NCBI RefSeq assembly: GCF_015220045.1
Contig: NZ_JADBGB010000001.1
Span: 682,001 to 746,000 of the forward strand
DNA from: Marivivens aquimaris
GTDB taxonomy: Bacteria; Pseudomonadota; Alphaproteobacteria; Rhodobacterales; Rhodobacteraceae
Direction: 5' to 3'
DNA: 64,000 bases
Shown here piece after piece: positions 1 through 7,537 of the stretch. Within the stretch, counting starts at the first letter, position 1, and each line of letters starts with the position of its first letter. The notes below the pieces were generated by a model. It saw nothing but the letters and a program-made list of their open reading frames with translations. It was not told the DNA's origin and made no database searches. The position numbers were made by a program, and so were the translations under genes.

Positions 1-2
1 TC

Positions 3-2630
3 TATTACAAGATGTTCATCCACCCGCGCGCTTTCTGGAAGCACGTCTATGAACCCTTCATCCGCCAGTCGGCCGGTCTGGGTCAGGTGCCGCAGGAAAA
101 GGACGCGGACGTCTACGAACACTTCTACTTCTTCTGTGACGTTATGGTTGTGGGCGGCGGTGTCGCCGGTCTGACCGCTGCGATGGAAGCTGCGAAGTCG
201 GGCAAGAAAGTGCTCGTGGTCGAACAGACCGCAGCATGGGGCGGCCGCGCTGTCGTTGACGGCGGCCTGATCGACGGCGAGAGCACCGAGGCATGGATCA
301 ACCAGACCCTCGCCAAGCTCGCCGATATGCCGAACGTCACCCTGCGTGATCGCACGATGGCTTCGGGCGTCTATGACCACGGCTACGTGCTGGCCTACGA
401 GCGTCTGACTGACCACCTCGCTGACAAGTCCGGTGCCCGTCACCGCCTGTGGCGCATCCGCGCCGGTCAGATCGTCACTGCAACCGGTGCTATCGAACGT
501 CCGCTGTCGTTCGCCGGCAACGACATTCCTGGCGTTCTGCTGGCTGCTGCCGTTCGCGACTACGTCGTGAACTGGGGCGTGTCTGTTGGCGACCGCACCG
601 TTGTTGTCACCAACAACGACGACGCCTACCGCACTGCGCTCGCGCTCAAAAAAGCCGGTCTGTCGGTGCCCGCAATCGTCGACGCCCGCGAAGGCGGTGC
701 AGGCGCGATTGGCGCCGAAGCCGAAGCTGCTGGCATCCGTGTCCTCAAGGGCAAGGGCATTGCCAAGGTCAAAGGCGGTAAGCGCGTCACCGGCGTCGCG
801 ATCTGCTCGCAGGCTGGCGAAGGCGCTGTCCTCGAAGAGATCGCGTGTGAATGCGTTGCGATGTCGGGCGGCTGGTCGCCTGTCGTGCACCTCTGGTCGC
901 ACTGCGGTGGCAAGCTGGTCTGGGACGACGCCAAAGTCATGTTCCGCCCCGACGTCGACAAGGGCCCGACGGGCGCTGACGGCAAACCGTTCGTCATCGC
1001 TGCCGGTTCGGCAAACGGCTACCTCGGCATGGCCGAAGGTCTGGCTGACGCTGCTGCCGCTGGCCGCGCTGCTGCGGGCGTCAAAGGCGAGGGTGCTCCC
1101 TCCGCCACCGACGCTGCCGAAAAGGCCGTCGCTCCTGTCTGGCTCATGCCGCAGGGCGCAGGTCCGAAGAAGCGCATGAAGGCGTGGCTCGACTACCAGA
1201 ACGACGTGAAGGTGTCGGACGTCATGCTCGCCGCTCAGGAAGGCTACGAGTCCGTCGAACACACCAAGCGTTACACCACGCTGGGTATGGCGACTGACCA
1301 AGGCAAACTGTCGAACATCAACGGTCTGGCCATCCTGTCGAAATCGCTCGACGCGCCGATCCCTGCTGTCGGCACCACCACGTTCCGTCCGCCGTATACC
1401 CCGATCTCGATGGGCTCCATCGGCGGTTCGGCACGCGGCGATCTGTTCCAGCCGCTGCGTCGCACTCCGATGCACGACTGGCACGACGGCAACGGTGTGG
1501 ATTGGGAGCCCGTCGGTCACTGGCGCCGTGGCTATGCCTTTGTTCGCAATGGCGAAAAGGTCCACGATGCGGTCAACCGCGAGATCCTGAACGTGCGTGA
1601 GAACGTCGGTCTGCTCGACGCTTCGACCCTCGGCAAGATCATTGTCAAAGGTCCGGACGCGGGCAAGTTCCTCGACATGCTCTACACGAACATGATGAGC
1701 ACCCTGCCGATCGGTAAGTGCCGCTACGGTCTGATGTGCAACGAGAACGGCTTCCTCTCGGACGACGGCGTTGTCGTGCGTCTGAACGAGGACACCTGGC
1801 TCTGCCACACCACCACCGGCGGTGCGGATCGTATCCACGGCTGGATGGAAGACTGGCTCCAGTGCGAATGGTGGGATTGGAAGGTTTACACCGCCAACAT
1901 CACCGAACAACTGGCGCAGGTTGCCGTTGCCGGTCCGAAGGCGCGCAAGCTGCTGGAAAGCTTCGGCGGCGACATGGATCTGTCCAAGGAAGCCTTCCCG
2001 TTCATGGAATGGCGCGAAGGCAAGCTGGGTGAGTTCGACGCACGCATCTACCGTATCTCGTTCTCGGGCGAGCTGTCCTACGAAGTCGCGGTTCCTGCAT
2101 CGCAGGGTGCGGCCTTCTGGAACGCGCTGCTGGAAAAGGGCCAAGAGTTCGGCGTCATGCCGTACGGTACCGAAGCCATGCACATCATGCGTGCCGAGAA
2201 GGGCTTCATCATGATCGGCGACGAAACCGACGGCACGATCATTCCGCAGGACCTCAACCTTCAGTGGGCGCTGTCCAAGAAGAAAGAGGACTACCTCGGC
2301 AAGCGTGCGCAGGAACGTTCGCATATGGCCGACCCGAAGCGCTGGAAGCTCGTCGGTGTCGAAACGGTCGACGGTTCGGTCATTCCGGACGGCTCGCACG
2401 CTCCGGCTCCGGGCACAAACGCCAACGGTCAGCGCAACACGCAGGGCCGTATCACGTCGACCTACTACTCGCCGACGCTCAAGAAGGGCATCGCGATGGC
2501 TCTGGTCGCAAACGGTCCGGACCGCATGGGTGAAACCATCGAGTTCCAGGATGAAAACGGCGGCCTGATCAAAGCCAAGATCGTCGATCCGTGTTTCTAC
2601 GATAAGGACGGGGAAAAGCAGAATGTCTAA
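3..2630 (+). CDS. soxA: Sarcosine oxidase alpha subunit, 5' end outside window
   Basis: Large subunit of heterotetrameric sarcosine oxidase, which demethylates sarcosine to glycine, handing the methyl group to tetrahydrofolate and making hydrogen peroxide. The frame is open to the left edge (codons Tyr-Tyr-Lys precede the ATG at 12), and family members run to about 1000 residues, so roughly the first 100-150 residues lie outside. An FAD/NAD-binding glycine motif (GGGVAG) sits about 48 residues after that ATG. The C-terminal ~360 residues form the aminomethyltransferase (GcvT-like) folate domain, starting near the ENVGLLDASTLGKI region. It overlaps soxG by 8 bases, as in soxBDAG operons; soxB and soxD would lie upstream. 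Family call is firm; the true start is not visible. Confidence 0.95.
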   Translation, partial: YYKMFIHPRAFWKHVYEPFIRQSAGLGQVPQEKDADVYEHFYFFCDVMVVGGGVAGLTAAMEAAKSGKKVLVVEQTAAWGGRAVVDGGLIDGESTEAWINQTLAKLADMPNVTLRDRTMASGVYDHGYVLAYERLTDHLADKSGARHRLWRIRAGQIVTATGAIERPLSFAGNDIPGVLLAAAVRDYVVNWGVSVGDRTVVVTNNDDAYRTALALKKAGLSVPAIVDAREGGAGAIGAEAEAAGIRVLKGKGIAKVKGGKRVTGVAICSQAGEGAVLEEIACECVAMSGGWSPVVHLWSHCGGKLVWDDAKVMFRPDVDKGPTGADGKPFVIAAGSANGYLGMAEGLADAAAAGRAAAGVKGEGAPSATDAAEKAVAPVWLMPQGAGPKKRMKAWLDYQNDVKVSDVMLAAQEGYESVEHTKRYTTLGMATDQGKLSNINGLAILSKSLDAPIPAVGTTTFRPPYTPISMGSIGGSARGDLFQPLRRTPMHDWHDGNGVDWEPVGHWRRGYAFVRNGEKVHDAVNREILNVRENVGLLDASTLGKIIVKGPDAGKFLDMLYTNMMSTLPIGKCRYGLMCNENGFLSDDGVVVRLNEDTWLCHTTTGGADRIHGWMEDWLQCEWWDWKVYTANITEQLAQVAVAGPKARKLLESFGGDMDLSKEAFPFMEWREGKLGEFDARIYRISFSGELSYEVAVPASQGAAFWNALLEKGQEFGVMPYGTEAMHIMRAEKGFIMIGDETDGTIIPQDLNLQWALSKKKEDYLGKRAQERSHMADPKRWKLVGVETVDGSVIPDGSHAPAPGTNANGQRNTQGRITSTYYSPTLKKGIAMALVANGPDRMGETIEFQDENGGLIKAKIVDPCFYDKDGEKQNV

Positions 2631-3189
2631 TGCAGTCAGCGCTCTGAACGGCAAAGTTGCTACCGCGAACGGCGTGACCGTCCGTGATTGCGGCCTGCAG
2701 GGAATGATCTCCATGCGCGGCACGTTCGAGGATGAGAACTTCTTTACCGTCCTGTCGCACATCATCGGGCTGGAAATTCCCGACGTGCGCACGATCGTAT
2801 CGAATGGCGACCGCAGCGTGGCGTGGATGTCTCCGGACGAACTGCTCGTTCTGGTGCCCTATGCCGACGTAAACGGTATCGTGGCCCAGATCGAAGAGGC
2901 GCTTCAGGGCAGCCACTTCCTCGCGGTCAACGTATCGGACGCCCGCAGCCTGATCGCCGTCGAAGGCGAGGGCGCAGCAGAAGTCATCGCCAAGAACGTG
3001 CCTGTCGACCTGTCGGCTGGTGCCTTTGGCGAAGGCATGGTGCGCCGCACCCGTATGGCGCAGGTTGCTGCGGCTGTCTGGTGCGACGGTACCAACAGCT
3101 ACAAGGTCATCTGCTTCCGTTCGGTATCGACCTATGTGTTCGACCTGCTCGCGCAGTCAGCCAAGGACGGTCTGGTCGGCGCTCTCTGA
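2623..3189 (+). CDS. soxG: Sarcosine oxidase gamma subunit
   Basis: Small subunit (188 residues, normal for the family) of the four-subunit cytoplasmic sarcosine oxidase. It begins with ATG inside the last codons of soxA, so the two are translationally coupled. The sequence resembles the GcvT/SoxG fold, with the typical segments RGTFEDENF near the N-terminus and VAWMSPDELLVLVP in the middle. It is the last gene of the operon and is followed by a terminator hairpin at 3215. Not an enzyme alone; it is thought to stabilise the alpha/beta core. Confidence 0.93.
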   Translation: MSNAVSALNGKVATANGVTVRDCGLQGMISMRGTFEDENFFTVLSHIIGLEIPDVRTIVSNGDRSVAWMSPDELLVLVPYADVNGIVAQIEEALQGSHFLAVNVSDARSLIAVEGEGAAEVIAKNVPVDLSAGAFGEGMVRRTRMAQVAAAVWCDGTNSYKVICFRSVSTYVFDLLAQSAKDGLVGAL

Positions 3190-3214
3190 TCCGACCAAAG
3201 TATGAGATGGGAAA

Positions 3215-3242
3215 CGGTCGCTTCGGCGGCCGCTTTCTTTTT
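3215..3242 (+). terminator. Intrinsic terminator after sox operon
   Basis: A 7-bp stem (3215-3221 with 3226-3232, one G-T pair) around a TTCG tetraloop is followed by CTTTCTTTTTC. It lies 25 bases after the soxG stop. Confidence 0.75.
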
Positions 3243-3321
3243 CTGATGGTAATTGTCGGGTACGCGCTCTGGTGCACCCACTCTGTCCGCATAGACACAC
3301 GGTCTTGAGGTGCATTCGGGG

Positions 3322-3350
3322 TTGACGTGGGATGCCGTTGCGCTTTGTTA
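3322..3350 (+). promoter_or_regulatory. Candidate sigma-70 promoter of sodB
   Basis: TTGACG (3322-3327), a 17-base spacer and TTGTTA (3345-3350). The -35 box is close to consensus, the -10 is weaker. It is the only good pair between the sox terminator and sodB. Confidence 0.45.
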
Positions 3351-3389
3351 CAAGGCAGCGAACACAAATCTTTAAAGAGGATTAGATCA

Positions 3390-3989
3390 ATGGCTTTTGA
3401 ACTTCCCGATCTTCCGTACGCCCACGACGCACTCGCTTCGAAGGGCATGTCCAAAGAGACCCTCGAGTATCACCACGACCTGCACCACAACGCCTATGTC
3501 ACCAACGGCAACAAGGCGATTGAAGGCACCGAGTGGGAAGGCAAGTCGCTCGAAGAGATCATCAAGGGCACCTACCAGCAGGGCGCAGTTGCCCAGAACG
3601 GTATCTTCAATAACATCTCGCAGCTCTGGAACCACAACCAGTTCTGGGAAATGATGACCCCGAACGACAGCAAGATGCCGGGCGAGCTGGAAAAGGCTCT
3701 GACCGAGTCCTTCGGTTCGGTCGACAAGTTCAAGGACGAGTTCTCGGCCGCTGGCGCAGGTCAGTTCGGTTCGGGCTGGGCTTGGCTCGTGAAGGACGCT
3801 GACGGCTCGCTCAAGGTCACCAAGACCGAGAACGGCGTCAACCCGCTGTGCTTCAACCAGACCGCTCTGCTCGGTTGCGACGTGTGGGAACACTCCTACT
3901 ACATCGACTACCGCAACAAGCGTCCGGCCTACCTGACCAACTTCCTCGACAACCTGGTCAACTGGGAGAACGTCGCTTCGCGCATGTAA
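3390..3989 (+). CDS. sodB: Superoxide dismutase, Fe type
   Basis: Converts superoxide to hydrogen peroxide and oxygen. 199 residues, the usual length. Metal ligands are visible as His28, His82, Asp164 and His168 (in GCDVWEHSYYIDY). Gln78 in NISQLWNH occupies the second-sphere position that is Gln in Fe enzymes and Gly in Mn enzymes, so an iron cofactor is inferred. The start is the ATG at 3390 with an AAAGAGG ribosome site 9 bases upstream; an in-frame upstream start at 3327 adds 21 unconserved residues and is rejected. Monocistronic: own promoter and own terminator. No signal peptide, so cytoplasmic. Confidence 0.96.
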   Translation: MAFELPDLPYAHDALASKGMSKETLEYHHDLHHNAYVTNGNKAIEGTEWEGKSLEEIIKGTYQQGAVAQNGIFNNISQLWNHNQFWEMMTPNDSKMPGELEKALTESFGSVDKFKDEFSAAGAGQFGSGWAWLVKDADGSLKVTKTENGVNPLCFNQTALLGCDVWEHSYYIDYRNKRPAYLTNFLDNLVNWENVASRM

Positions 3990-4009
3990 TCGCTGCGAAT
4001 GCCGATACG

Positions 4010-4041
4010 AAAAGCCGCCTTCGGGCGGCTTTTCTGTTTTT
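4010..4041 (+). terminator. Terminator of sodB
   Basis: Perfect 10-bp stem (4010-4019 with 4024-4033), TTCG loop, then a T-rich tail to 4041; 21 bases after the sodB stop. Confidence 0.9.
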
Positions 4042-4137
4042 CAGGGGGGCGCATCGGGATAGCGCGGCCATATCCGCTAAACGATCCTATCATCCGACCG
4101 TTGTGACTTTGGAGAGATCACTCCCAAGGCTGCGCGT

Positions 4138-6045
4138 ATGTCCCGACTGTTTCGTCACATCACCCTGAACTGGAGCACGTTCTGGCGGCATATGCTGCTG
4201 GGAGGGCTTCCGCTTGTATTCGGCATCATTGTCGCGCTGTCCTATTCGGGCATTCGCTACAAGGAAGTGGCCGATGTTCAGGGCCTTGAAGAAATGCTCG
4301 AAACGGTCACGGTCGTGAATGCGGTCGTCCATGCAATGCAGGCGGAGCGCGGACGATCCGCTAGCTTCCTCGCGAGCGGCGGACACAGTGGCCGCGACGA
4401 ATTGATCGCACAGCGCGCTGTCGTGGATGAAAAAATCGAGGCGTGGCAGGCGTTTGAGCTTGGCGCAGTGCCGCCGCTCTTTGCGGCTTACTACGACGAA
4501 GTGAAAGCCGTCGACGAGGAAGTCGCCCGCATCCGCAGCAAGGTTGATGGCAAGATCATCACCGGTCCCGAAATGGTCGAGGTCTACAAGGACATCATCG
4601 CGCGGCTCCAGCATCTGTCGGACCTGATGGCGCAGCTGACGCAAGAGCCATCGCTCGCCGTCTATCTTGACGGCTACAACGCGCTCCTCCGCGCCAAGGA
4701 GCAGACCGGACTGCAACGGGCGATTGACACGCGCATTGCCACGCAGCTGTCCTTTACTAATTCGGACTATGATCTGTTCATCATCCATCGGACGCTGTTC
4801 CAAGCCTATTTGGATCAGTACAACCAGATCTCCGACCCGTTGGTGCAGAAGTCCTATGAGGACTTCATAAACTCGCCAGAAAACCTCGCGGTTCTCGAAA
4901 TTCAGGAACAGGCCAAGCGCTACACGTTTAACCTCACCCCAGCCGAGGTGTTTGCCCTTCACACCAAACGCGTGAACCTGCTGTTCGATGCGGAGCGTCA
5001 GCTTTGGGACATCATCATGAAGAAAGAGGCCGCGCTGTCGGTCGCGGCTTGGCGCTCTCTGATCCTGACTGTCATGGGCGGGCTGTTGTGCATCATGCTG
5101 TCGGCTTTGATCATCTACGGGTTCACCAAGTTCAATTCCGAGGTGATGGGAGAGATCGTCGGCGCAGCGGTCAATATGACCGAAGGTGACTACGACGTTG
5201 AACTTCCCAAGCCGGGCACCAACGGCATATCGACACTGATTTCGACGCTCGTCGTTTTTCGCGACACGATTAAAAAGAACCGCGACGAGGCTCTGGCGCG
5301 TCAAGCGGCGCGCCAGCGTGAATTGGAAGCCATCAAAATTCGCGCCGAGAATGGCCGCTCCCGTTCGGACCGGATCAGCCGCGATATCGAACACACTGCC
5401 CAATCGACTGAGGAACTGGCCCAGTCGGTAAACAGCGCGCTGAAATCGACCGAAACCGCGAATATCCGCGTCGGCGAAATGCGCGATATGGCTTACGAGG
5501 GCACACACATCACCCAGAACGCCATCGAGGCGATGGACCGTATCCGCAAGGCGTCGGACAAGATTACATCGATTATCAAGATCATCGACGAGATCGCGTT
5601 CCAGACCAACCTTCTGGCCCTTAACGCCCGTGTCGAAGCGGCAAGGGCAGGGCCTGCAGGGCGCGGTTTTGCCGTGGTTGCGACCGAAGTGCAGCAGCTC
5701 GCCGCCCGCTCTGCACGTGCGGCGGGTGACGTCTCCGAACTGATTGAGGAAGCCGCGAAAGAGATCAGTGATGGTGTCGTTATCGTGGAGCAAAGCGGCT
5801 CCGCCCTCGATGAATTGGCGGCCGGTGCGGGAGAGATCGCGGCACTGGTTGAATCGCTGACCTCCGTCAGCCGCCAGCAGTCGGCAACGCTCAATGAAAT
5901 CAACGACGCGACCATGCGGCTTGAAACCGAGATGCGCAGCCTGTCACGCGAATTGACCAGCGAAGACAGCGCGGAGGACGACCCGATCGACCTCACACCC
6001 GCGAACGATTGGCCGGACGATGCTGCACATGCACAGTTCGCATAA
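4138..6045 (+). CDS. Methyl-accepting chemotaxis protein with NIT-type sensor domain
   Basis: Membrane chemoreceptor, 635 residues. A first membrane helix (about 19-38) is followed by a helical periplasmic region carrying QAERGRSASFLAS near 75, the hallmark of NIT (nitrate/nitrite-sensing) domains. A second membrane helix lies at about 306-330, then a HAMP-like linker and the cytoplasmic signalling coiled coil, with the hairpin tip (IIDEIAFQTNLLALNARVEA) at about 481-500. The tip has NARVEAARAG where most receptors have NAAVEAARAG. There is no C-terminal CheR-binding pentapeptide. It sits alone, without che genes, between two terminators. Nitrate as ligand is inferred only from the domain; other NIT proteins may sense other small molecules. 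Confidence 0.88.
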   Translation: MSRLFRHITLNWSTFWRHMLLGGLPLVFGIIVALSYSGIRYKEVADVQGLEEMLETVTVVNAVVHAMQAERGRSASFLASGGHSGRDELIAQRAVVDEKIEAWQAFELGAVPPLFAAYYDEVKAVDEEVARIRSKVDGKIITGPEMVEVYKDIIARLQHLSDLMAQLTQEPSLAVYLDGYNALLRAKEQTGLQRAIDTRIATQLSFTNSDYDLFIIHRTLFQAYLDQYNQISDPLVQKSYEDFINSPENLAVLEIQEQAKRYTFNLTPAEVFALHTKRVNLLFDAERQLWDIIMKKEAALSVAAWRSLILTVMGGLLCIMLSALIIYGFTKFNSEVMGEIVGAAVNMTEGDYDVELPKPGTNGISTLISTLVVFRDTIKKNRDEALARQAARQRELEAIKIRAENGRSRSDRISRDIEHTAQSTEELAQSVNSALKSTETANIRVGEMRDMAYEGTHITQNAIEAMDRIRKASDKITSIIKIIDEIAFQTNLLALNARVEAARAGPAGRGFAVVATEVQQLAARSARAAGDVSELIEEAAKEISDGVVIVEQSGSALDELAAGAGEIAALVESLTSVSRQQSATLNEINDATMRLETEMRSLSRELTSEDSAEDDPIDLTPANDWPDDAAHAQFA

Positions 6046-6051
6046 CTGACC

Positions 6052-6083
6052 AAGGGCGCCCATGTGGCGCCCTTTCTTCTTTC
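6052..6083 (+). terminator. Terminator of the chemoreceptor gene
   Basis: Perfect 9-bp stem (6052-6060 with 6066-6074), 5-base loop, then a T/C-rich tail, starting 6 bases after the stop. Confidence 0.85.
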
Positions 6084-6166
6084 AATTCAAAGGTTTTGTG
6101 ATTGCCCGCCGGTGGAACGGATACGGGTTTTTGCGCGTTGGTTTCTCAAATGAAAGGAGGCTCATT

Positions 6167-6382
6167 ATGGCCGAACGCTATAGATCCCAAGATGGTCGCA
6201 GCGAGACCGAAGAGCTGATCGGTGATGTCGAGGAAGCACCCTCCAAAGCCGGTCGCGAAGGCGGAAACCTTCAACGCAAAGTTGGCACCCGTGACGAAGA
6301 GAAAGCGGTAGAGCAGGGACGTCCCACGACGACCCGTGTCCGCAAATCCGACGAAATCGAAACCGGTAACGAGGAAAAATAA
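6167..6382 (+). CDS. Small highly charged protein, unknown function
   Basis: 71 residues, almost half of them Glu, Asp, Lys or Arg, with no hydrophobic stretch, no cysteine and low-complexity character, so probably disordered and soluble. I do not recognise a family. The start is well supported: a strong AAAGGAGG site (6153-6160) lies 6 bases before the ATG. An upstream in-frame start at 6062 would fall in the preceding terminator and is rejected. The stop is one base before the ATG of the next gene, so the two are one transcription unit ending at the terminator at 6852. Codon use looks like that of the neighbours. Confidence 0.7.
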   Translation: MAERYRSQDGRSETEELIGDVEEAPSKAGREGGNLQRKVGTRDEEKAVEQGRPTTTRVRKSDEIETGNEEK

Positions 6383-6383
6383 G

Positions 6384-6848
6384 ATGGCTGTACTGACACA
6401 AGGCACCTGGGTCGTCGTTGCCGATGGTGAAAAGGCGCTTTTCCTTCGTAACGATATGGATGCGCACAACCCCAATCTGAACGTGGTCAGCATCGACGAG
6501 CAGGAAAACCCGTCGGACTACGAACAGTCGGCCAACCGCCCCGGCCGTATGAACGACAACGGTCCGGGCCAAAAGTCGGCTCTTGATGACACGGACTGGC
6601 ACCAGCTTGCCAAGGATCGCTTCGCTTCGGACATTGCCGACAAGCTTTACAAGCTGGCGCACAAAGGCAAATTCGACCGTCTGGTGCTCGTCGCATCGCC
6701 GAATACGCTCGGTGAGGTGCGCAAGTCGCTCCACAAAGAGGTGAGCGACAAGATCGTTGCAGAACTGGACAAGGATCTGACAAATCACCCGCTCGATAAG
6801 CTGGAGCAGATGCTCCACAAAGAGCTGGACGGTGACACGGTCCACTAA
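6384..6848 (+). CDS. Host-attachment family protein (Host_attach, PF10116-like)
   Basis: 154 residues, cytoplasmic by sequence. The opening TWVVVADGEKALFL, the middle DRLVLVASPNTLGEVRKSL and the end NHPLDKLEQMLHKEL are the conserved blocks of the family first named for a protein needed by Agrobacterium to attach to plant cells; the fold resembles eRF1/baeRF-type domains and the biochemical role is unknown. The ATG at 6384 has GAGG 9 bases upstream and directly follows the small charged gene, suggesting they act together. The attachment role is inherited from the family name, not shown here. Confidence 0.75.
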   Translation: MAVLTQGTWVVVADGEKALFLRNDMDAHNPNLNVVSIDEQENPSDYEQSANRPGRMNDNGPGQKSALDDTDWHQLAKDRFASDIADKLYKLAHKGKFDRLVLVASPNTLGEVRKSLHKEVSDKIVAELDKDLTNHPLDKLEQMLHKELDGDTVH

Positions 6849-6851
6849 ATG

Positions 6852-6879
6852 AAAAGAGCGCCTCGCGGCGCTCTTTTTC
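6852..6879. terminator. Bidirectional terminator
   Basis: Perfect 11-bp stem (6852-6862 with 6867-6877) with TCGC loop and A/T runs on both sides. It can end transcription of the attachment-family gene (+) and of the convergent LOG-family gene (-), whose stop is at 6880. Confidence 0.9.
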
Positions 6880-7425
6880 TTAGGTGAAGGCGGTCTCTAA
6901 GATCGCTTCGGCCTCTTCAACCGTCGTGGCCACGCTGATGAAATCCTTCAGCGACGCATCCGCGAAACCTTCGCTGATGAAATGGTCGATGAGCGCGATA
7001 AGCGGCTGCCAGTAGCCTTCGACATCCAGCAGGACGATGTGCTTCTGGTGCAGACCGAGTTGCCGCCATGTTAGTGCTTCAAAGAACTCGTCCAGCGATC
7101 CGCCGCCGCCCGGCAGCATCAGCACCGCGTCGGCGTTCATGAACATGACCTTCTTCCGCTCGTGCATCGTTTCGGTCACGATGTAGCTGTCGAGGTCGCT
7201 CTTGCCGACTTCCCAACGCACCAGATGTTCGGGGATGACACCGAAGGTCTTGCCGCCTGCCAGTTGGGTAAAGCGCGCAACCGTCCCCATCAGACCCACA
7301 TCACCAGCACCGTAAACGAGTCGCCAATCGCGCTTTGCGAGCATCTGACCTGTCTGTTCGGCGGCCAGATTATACTCAGGGCGCTTTCCGCTGCGCGATC
7401 CGCAGTACACACATACCGATTTCAT
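6880..7425 (-). CDS. LOG-family protein (TIGR00730 Rossmann fold)
   Basis: 181 residues. Starts VCVYCGSRSG and carries the family motif PGGGGSLDEFFE near residue 105 (general form PGGxGTxxE) after an upstream Arg-Lys pair (ERKK). LOG proteins hydrolyse nucleoside 5'-monophosphates, releasing the base and ribose 5-phosphate; cytokinin-type substrates are known for some members, but in a marine bacterium the natural substrate is open. Single gene, divergent from the LysM gene and sharing a 112-base upstream region with it. Confidence 0.88.
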   Translation of the reverse strand: MKSVCVYCGSRSGKRPEYNLAAEQTGQMLAKRDWRLVYGAGDVGLMGTVARFTQLAGGKTFGVIPEHLVRWEVGKSDLDSYIVTETMHERKKVMFMNADAVLMLPGGGGSLDEFFEALTWRQLGLHQKHIVLLDVEGYWQPLIALIDHFISEGFADASLKDFISVATTVEEAEAILETAFT

Positions 7426-7457
7426 CGCAGGGTCTCACATATTTGTTATGGTAGTCT

Positions 7458-7486
7458 TTGACCCTGAATAGACCCGTTGATAATGT
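7458..7486 (+). promoter_or_regulatory. Sigma-70-like promoter of the LysM gene
   Basis: TTGACC (7458-7463), 17-base spacer, TAATGT (7481-7486): good boxes with ideal spacing, about 50 bases before the chosen TTG start. Confidence 0.6.
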
Positions 7487-7537
7487 CCGACAACAGATTT
7501 TGCCGCTCTGCGGCAATTGCGCAGGGAAGGGACAAAC

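Noticed and set aside
4090..5793. 567-codon minus-strand open frame opposite the chemoreceptor
   Set aside because: Mirror of a GC-rich gene with strong codon bias; no family, no ribosome site, and the plus-strand protein is unmistakable. The same applies to long antisense frames at 17929-19197, 19255-20781, 42531-43862, 43959-45287, 45079-46167, 46258-48150 and 59203-60849.
6880..7425. Plant hormone (cytokinin) synthesis by the LOG protein
   Set aside because: The family name suggests it, but the context gives no isopentenyltransferase and most bacterial LOG proteins have broader or unknown roles.
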